From Alphaproteobacteria bacterium (GTDB lineage: Bacteria > Pseudomonadota > Alphaproteobacteria > Micavibrionales > Micavibrionaceae): 64,000 bases of DNA. Location of the stretch: contig JAJFGU010000024.1 of assembly GCA_021775955.1 (NCBI GenBank), positions 1 to 64,000 of the forward strand, read 5' to 3'. The translations under genes and the position numbers were made by a program. The notes below the pieces were generated by a model, which searched no databases, had not been told where the DNA came from, and worked only from the letters and a program-made list of their open reading frames with translations. This document shows positions 63,714-64,000 of this stretch, piece by piece; within the stretch, counting starts at the first letter, position 1; each line of letters opens with the position of its first letter.

Positions 63714-64000
63714 CTACCATTGACCCTGGCTTCTCCTTGGGCCAACCTCTTCAGCCCAGAATTCGAGAATAGCCTTGTTGGTTGAGAAATCTCTTGAGGC
63801 TTTGCCAAAAATTTTATCAAGGATATGGTTTTGCTTTAAGCCAAGCCATGTGTGTCCGCCGCCGTGAACGATATAATGCTGCAATGGTGCATCGCAGTTG
63901 TTATAATCAACCTTCGTTACGGTTGTTCCGTCATTTCGGCTGCGGTTGTGGAGGTTTGTCTCGGTTTTACTTTTACAGCCGTTTCGCTTTGACCAAAGGC
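63714..64000 (-). CDS. Esterase of the PHB depolymerase/LpqC family, C-terminal part
   Basis: About 95 residues, open to the window edge (5' end missing), stop TAG at 63714. NGCKSKTETN, VDYNNCDAPLQHYIV, HGGGHTWLGL and AILEFWAEEVG match the end of PHB-depolymerase-like (feruloyl/acetyl-xylan) esterases. The His of GGGHTWLG would be the catalytic histidine. Usually secreted; here the N-terminal signal cannot be seen. It lies 77 bases downstream of nothing on its strand but upstream of der, which continues on the same strand. Confidence 0.75.
   Translation of the reverse strand, partial: LWSKRNGCKSKTETNLHNRSRNDGTTVTKVDYNNCDAPLQHYIVHGGGHTWLGLKQNHILDKIFGKASRDFSTNKAILEFWAEEVGPRRSQGQW

Overview
The window reads as a chromosomal segment of an alphaproteobacterium. 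The support is gene content typical of that class: a 1.6 kb-residue NAD-glutamate dehydrogenase, an aa3 cytochrome oxidase operon carrying Cox11, DUF983 and SURF1 genes, an IalB-family protein, an FzlA-like GST-fold protein, a DUF1674 (SdhAF4-like) gene and a DUF1223 gene. A Micavibrio-like lineage is only a guess. Gene density is high, start codons are mostly ATG with some TTG and GTG, and many genes are separated by a few bases or overlap as ATGA.

Layout. 1-11957: end of an unknown gene, a repeat element, fzlA-like, an epimerase, a PAS histidine kinase, a periplasmic thiol-redox pair (ScsB/DsbD-like and a redoxin), then acetoacetyl-CoA synthetase, Asp/Glu racemase and a SPOUT methyltransferase in one operon, an IalB protein and an M23 endopeptidase. 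11996-19978 (minus): cytochrome c oxidase operon in the order coxB, coxA, two unknown genes, ctaB, a second copy of the repeat element, coxF-like, unknown, ctaG, coxC, DUF983, surf1. 20111-29048: rsmE, ubiA, NAD-glutamate dehydrogenase and a TPR-sulfotransferase.

29429-44011 is the accessory heart of the window. It holds two chaperone-usher-like gene sets with DUF4402-like subunits. Set A has a subunit, a chaperone, an usher and a lipoprotein. Set B has two subunits, a chaperone and an usher. The set A usher carries a C-terminal AMIN domain, and the lipoprotein next to it carries another. AMIN domains are known peptidoglycan-targeting modules, so this looks like an usher system anchored to the cell wall. 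A SET-domain-like protein, an orphan subunit and an M42-like peptidase are interspersed.

44120-49914: tRNA-Thr(CGT), the small SRP RNA, dnaX, ybaB, exonuclease III, DUF1223, a DUF1674 gene of 56 codons, chorismate mutase and rsmB. 49915-55297 mixes housekeeping genes (rpe, heparinase-like, EAL) with dispersed palindromic repeats of the GTCATTGCGAG / GTCATCCC type. 55298-64000: an unknown protein, radA, cvpA, purF, an SDR, an unknown gene whose promoter and leader are duplicated downstream in front of a short ORF, mscS, der and the C-terminal end of a PHB-depolymerase-like esterase.

Most notable signals are the AMIN-tagged usher locus, the two-copy intergenic element with a 53-bp core that is identical between copies and contains a promoter-like sequence facing the downstream gene each time, the duplicated leader at 60400/61075, a pair of perfect DnaA boxes at 33110-33153, and a tandem 36-bp hairpin repeat between ffs and dnaX. 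All functional calls come from reading the sequence by eye; no search was run.
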